A DNA stretch of 64,000 nucleotides from Selenomonas ruminantium subsp. ruminantium ATCC 12561 (GTDB lineage: Bacteria; Bacillota; Negativicutes; Selenomonadales; Selenomonadaceae): the NCBI RefSeq assembly GCF_000424065.1, contig NZ_AUJE01000015.1:25638-89637 (forward strand), read 5' to 3'. A program made the position numbers and the translations under genes. Numbering within the stretch: position 1 is the first letter of the stretch; each line of letters begins with the position of its first letter. Of this stretch, positions 62,616 to 64,000 are shown in pieces. The notes beneath the pieces were generated by a model. That model had not been told where the DNA came from, did not search any database, and saw only the letters and a list, made by a program, of their open reading frames with translations.

Positions 62616-63722
62616 TCAATCCGCCAGCAGCCATTTGGCTGCATAGTACACAATGGGCAGAATGATAGCAAAGGCCAGCAAACCGTAGGCCACCGCCTTT
62701 TTCATATCGTAAGGCAGGCTGCCCACTACCTTGCCGGACTGGCCGTTCATCATAAAGGTATAGGGCTTATCCTGATAACGCGTGGTGACAATCCACACCG
62801 GCGCCATACAGTAGGTTACCGCACCAGCCTGTTTCTTCACATCGGACTCGGTACAGGAAACGCTGTCATATCCTTCCACTGTATCTCGCAGGACATCAAG
62901 GGCACTCTGCTGCACCCGCTTGTCAGCGCGCGGCACAGAAGCTTCGGCATCCACATCATATTTATCCGCAAGAAAGCCCGTCATATAGGCATTGGAAAAA
63001 GGCACCATTTCGCTGTAATCAAATGGCTCAATGCTCTCCATATAGGTATCGTCCATCTTTTGACTGCCGTCTACCGGAATACGAGCAAACGCCATGCTGC
63101 CAGAACGCAGGCATTCATAATGGCTGGTTTCCGTGACTTCCTCGTCACTGCTCTCATAGATGTGCACCTTCTCCGCCCGGAAATGCGCATAGGCATTTAC
63201 CTCGGAATCAAAGAGCCAAAAAGGCACATAAATCGCCTGTATGGCCTCGATGCGATTTTGGGACTTAAAGAGACTGGGCAGCAGCCACTTGTCCTCGCAA
63301 AAAGCCTTGAGCGCCGCCTTGGCATCTTCCTTGGTCTTCTTGAACGGTATGATGTAATCGGGTTTCAACATCCCCTCAAACCGACTGGGCAGCATGACCG
63401 CATGACCGCAGTAACAGCACTCTGTTGCCATCGTATTGCCATCCGCTACGATTTCAGCCCCGCAGGACTCACAGGTATAGGACTTAAACGCCTCTGCTTC
63501 TTCGGCGGTCCACTCGCCACCAGCCACGGCGGTATCCCATTTTTCATCCTGCTTTTCGGCGGCTTCAGCCGCCATAGCTTCTTTCGCCTTGAATAAATCT
63601 TCAATGGCCGCCGCATCCAGTTCTGTCCCGCAGTATTCGCAGGTTATCTTCTGGGTGCCGGGCTTAAAATCCAGCGGCGCACTGCAATTCGGGCATTTAT
63701 AAGCTACAGAAGAACTTGCCAT
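62616..63722 (-). CDS. Zinc-ribbon membrane protein
   Basis: 368 residues with two zinc ribbons, CPNC/CEYC near residues 11-33 and CESC/CCYC near 85-105, then a soluble domain with LPSRFEGMLKPDYIIPFKKT and a C-terminal membrane helix (about 345-365). The family is often paired with TPM proteins, as here, 13 bases upstream. The RBS is weak. The gene begins immediately after a transposon end, so its original promoter may have been displaced. Confidence 0.85.
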   Translation of the reverse strand: MASSSVAYKCPNCSAPLDFKPGTQKITCEYCGTELDAAAIEDLFKAKEAMAAEAAEKQDEKWDTAVAGGEWTAEEAEAFKSYTCESCGAEIVADGNTMATECCYCGHAVMLPSRFEGMLKPDYIIPFKKTKEDAKAALKAFCEDKWLLPSLFKSQNRIEAIQAIYVPFWLFDSEVNAYAHFRAEKVHIYESSDEEVTETSHYECLRSGSMAFARIPVDGSQKMDDTYMESIEPFDYSEMVPFSNAYMTGFLADKYDVDAEASVPRADKRVQQSALDVLRDTVEGYDSVSCTESDVKKQAGAVTYCMAPVWIVTTRYQDKPYTFMMNGQSGKVVGSLPYDMKKAVAYGLLAFAIILPIVYYAAKWLLAD

Positions 63723-63915
63723 CTCGCCACCGTTACTGAAAACTTATAAAAAGCCATAAACCTTCCGTAGAAAGTTAACTTTTATGTTCCATTCCTCATT
63801 CACCGCGTCCGCTTTTGCCGTCCTGAAGAACAGACTACTCACGTTTGATATAACGCTCCAGAGGCTTAAATTCCCGACTAACGAATCGGTACATATCTGC
63901 ATTGACTTGTTGGTG
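63723..63915 (-). mobile_element. Right end of an IS200/IS605-type element
   Basis: Non-coding stretch after the tnpB stop codon, ending around 63733 near TTTTCAGTAACGG (minus strand). In related elements this segment plus the tnpB tail encodes the omega RNA. The exact boundary cannot be placed without the target site. Confidence 0.45.
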
Positions 63916-64000
63916 TCAGCTTGCAGATTTAGATAGCTCCGCTTCCCCATAGCGTTTGAGATTCAAAGATGCTTGGAAGTCACGGCCTATCACATTGCCA
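63916..64000 (-). CDS. tnpB: TnpB C-terminal fragment (runs off the window)
   Basis: The last 28 codons read GNVIGRDFQASLNLKRYGEA and end in LSKSAS. The RDFQASLNLK segment matches the RuvC-III motif of IS200/IS605 TnpB, with its catalytic aspartate. The rest of the gene lies beyond position 64000, so completeness cannot be judged. Confidence 0.75.
   Translation of the reverse strand, partial: GNVIGRDFQASLNLKRYGEAELSKSAS

Noticed and set aside
63744..63950. 68-codon minus-strand open frame
   Set aside because: Overlaps the tnpB tail and non-coding transposon end in another frame; no RBS.

Overview
The window looks like chromosomal DNA of a diderm Firmicute of the class Negativicutes, most likely a Selenomonas relative. 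An S-layer-homology (SLH) outer-membrane porin sits among Firmicute-type genes: the rapZ-yvcK-whiA cluster, a LevR-type PTS activator, a 3D/DUF348 cell-wall protein and Firmicute-style MetNIQ, ptsH and ptsI. No rRNA or tRNA gene and no CRISPR array was seen. The call is from gene content only.

Layout: (1) 0-8.8 kb: a GGDEF protein, pfkA, a four-gene mannose-family PTS operon behind a sigma-54 promoter, and its LevR-type activator. (2) 8.8-16.7 kb: a beta-glucoside locus (GH1, beta-phosphoglucomutase, NagZ-like GH3, SLH porin, MFS transporter) with a divergent AraC regulator. (3) 16.7-19.6 kb: an AT-rich islet of small secreted proteins. (4) 19.7-29.6 kb: three long hairpin elements, then the L-rhamnose regulon (GH78, rhaM, transporter, rhaD, rhaA, rhaB, divergent DeoR regulator). 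(5) 29.6-33.8 kb: a second sugar locus (GH78-like enzyme, GPH symporter, divergent AraC regulator). (6) 33.9-43.8 kb: housekeeping (3D protein, tatD, metG, a polysaccharide deacetylase, whiA, yvcK, rapZ, a HAD phosphatase). (7) 43.9-48.5 kb: small genes, alr and three giant (about 200 nt) imperfect hairpins. (8) 48.5-55.5 kb: ptsI, ptsH, an unusual HPr-PAS-sigma-54 activator, purA and purB. (9) 55.5-56.2 kb: a compact locus organised like an Fst/par type I toxin-antitoxin system, bracketed by more hairpin elements. (10) 56.2-64 kb: metQ, metI, metN, an NSS-family transporter, serS, a TPM protein, a zinc-ribbon protein and the 3' end of an IS200/IS605-type tnpB running off the window.

The strongest novelty candidates are as follows. 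The par-like locus encodes a 28-residue hydrophobic peptide with a strong RBS. A perfect hairpin with a GCGA loop overlaps that RBS. A convergent promoter and a shared bidirectional terminator complete it, with direct repeats that make the small RNA antisense to the toxin start region. The ptsH gene has a perfect sigma-54 promoter downstream of three palindromic operators, next to an activator whose own N-terminus is an HPr-like domain with both phosphorylatable residues kept. Two families of long hairpins have arms that differ between copies but stay self-complementary within each copy. Much of the window is carbohydrate uptake feeding glycolysis, under PTS-linked, AraC-type and DeoR-type control.
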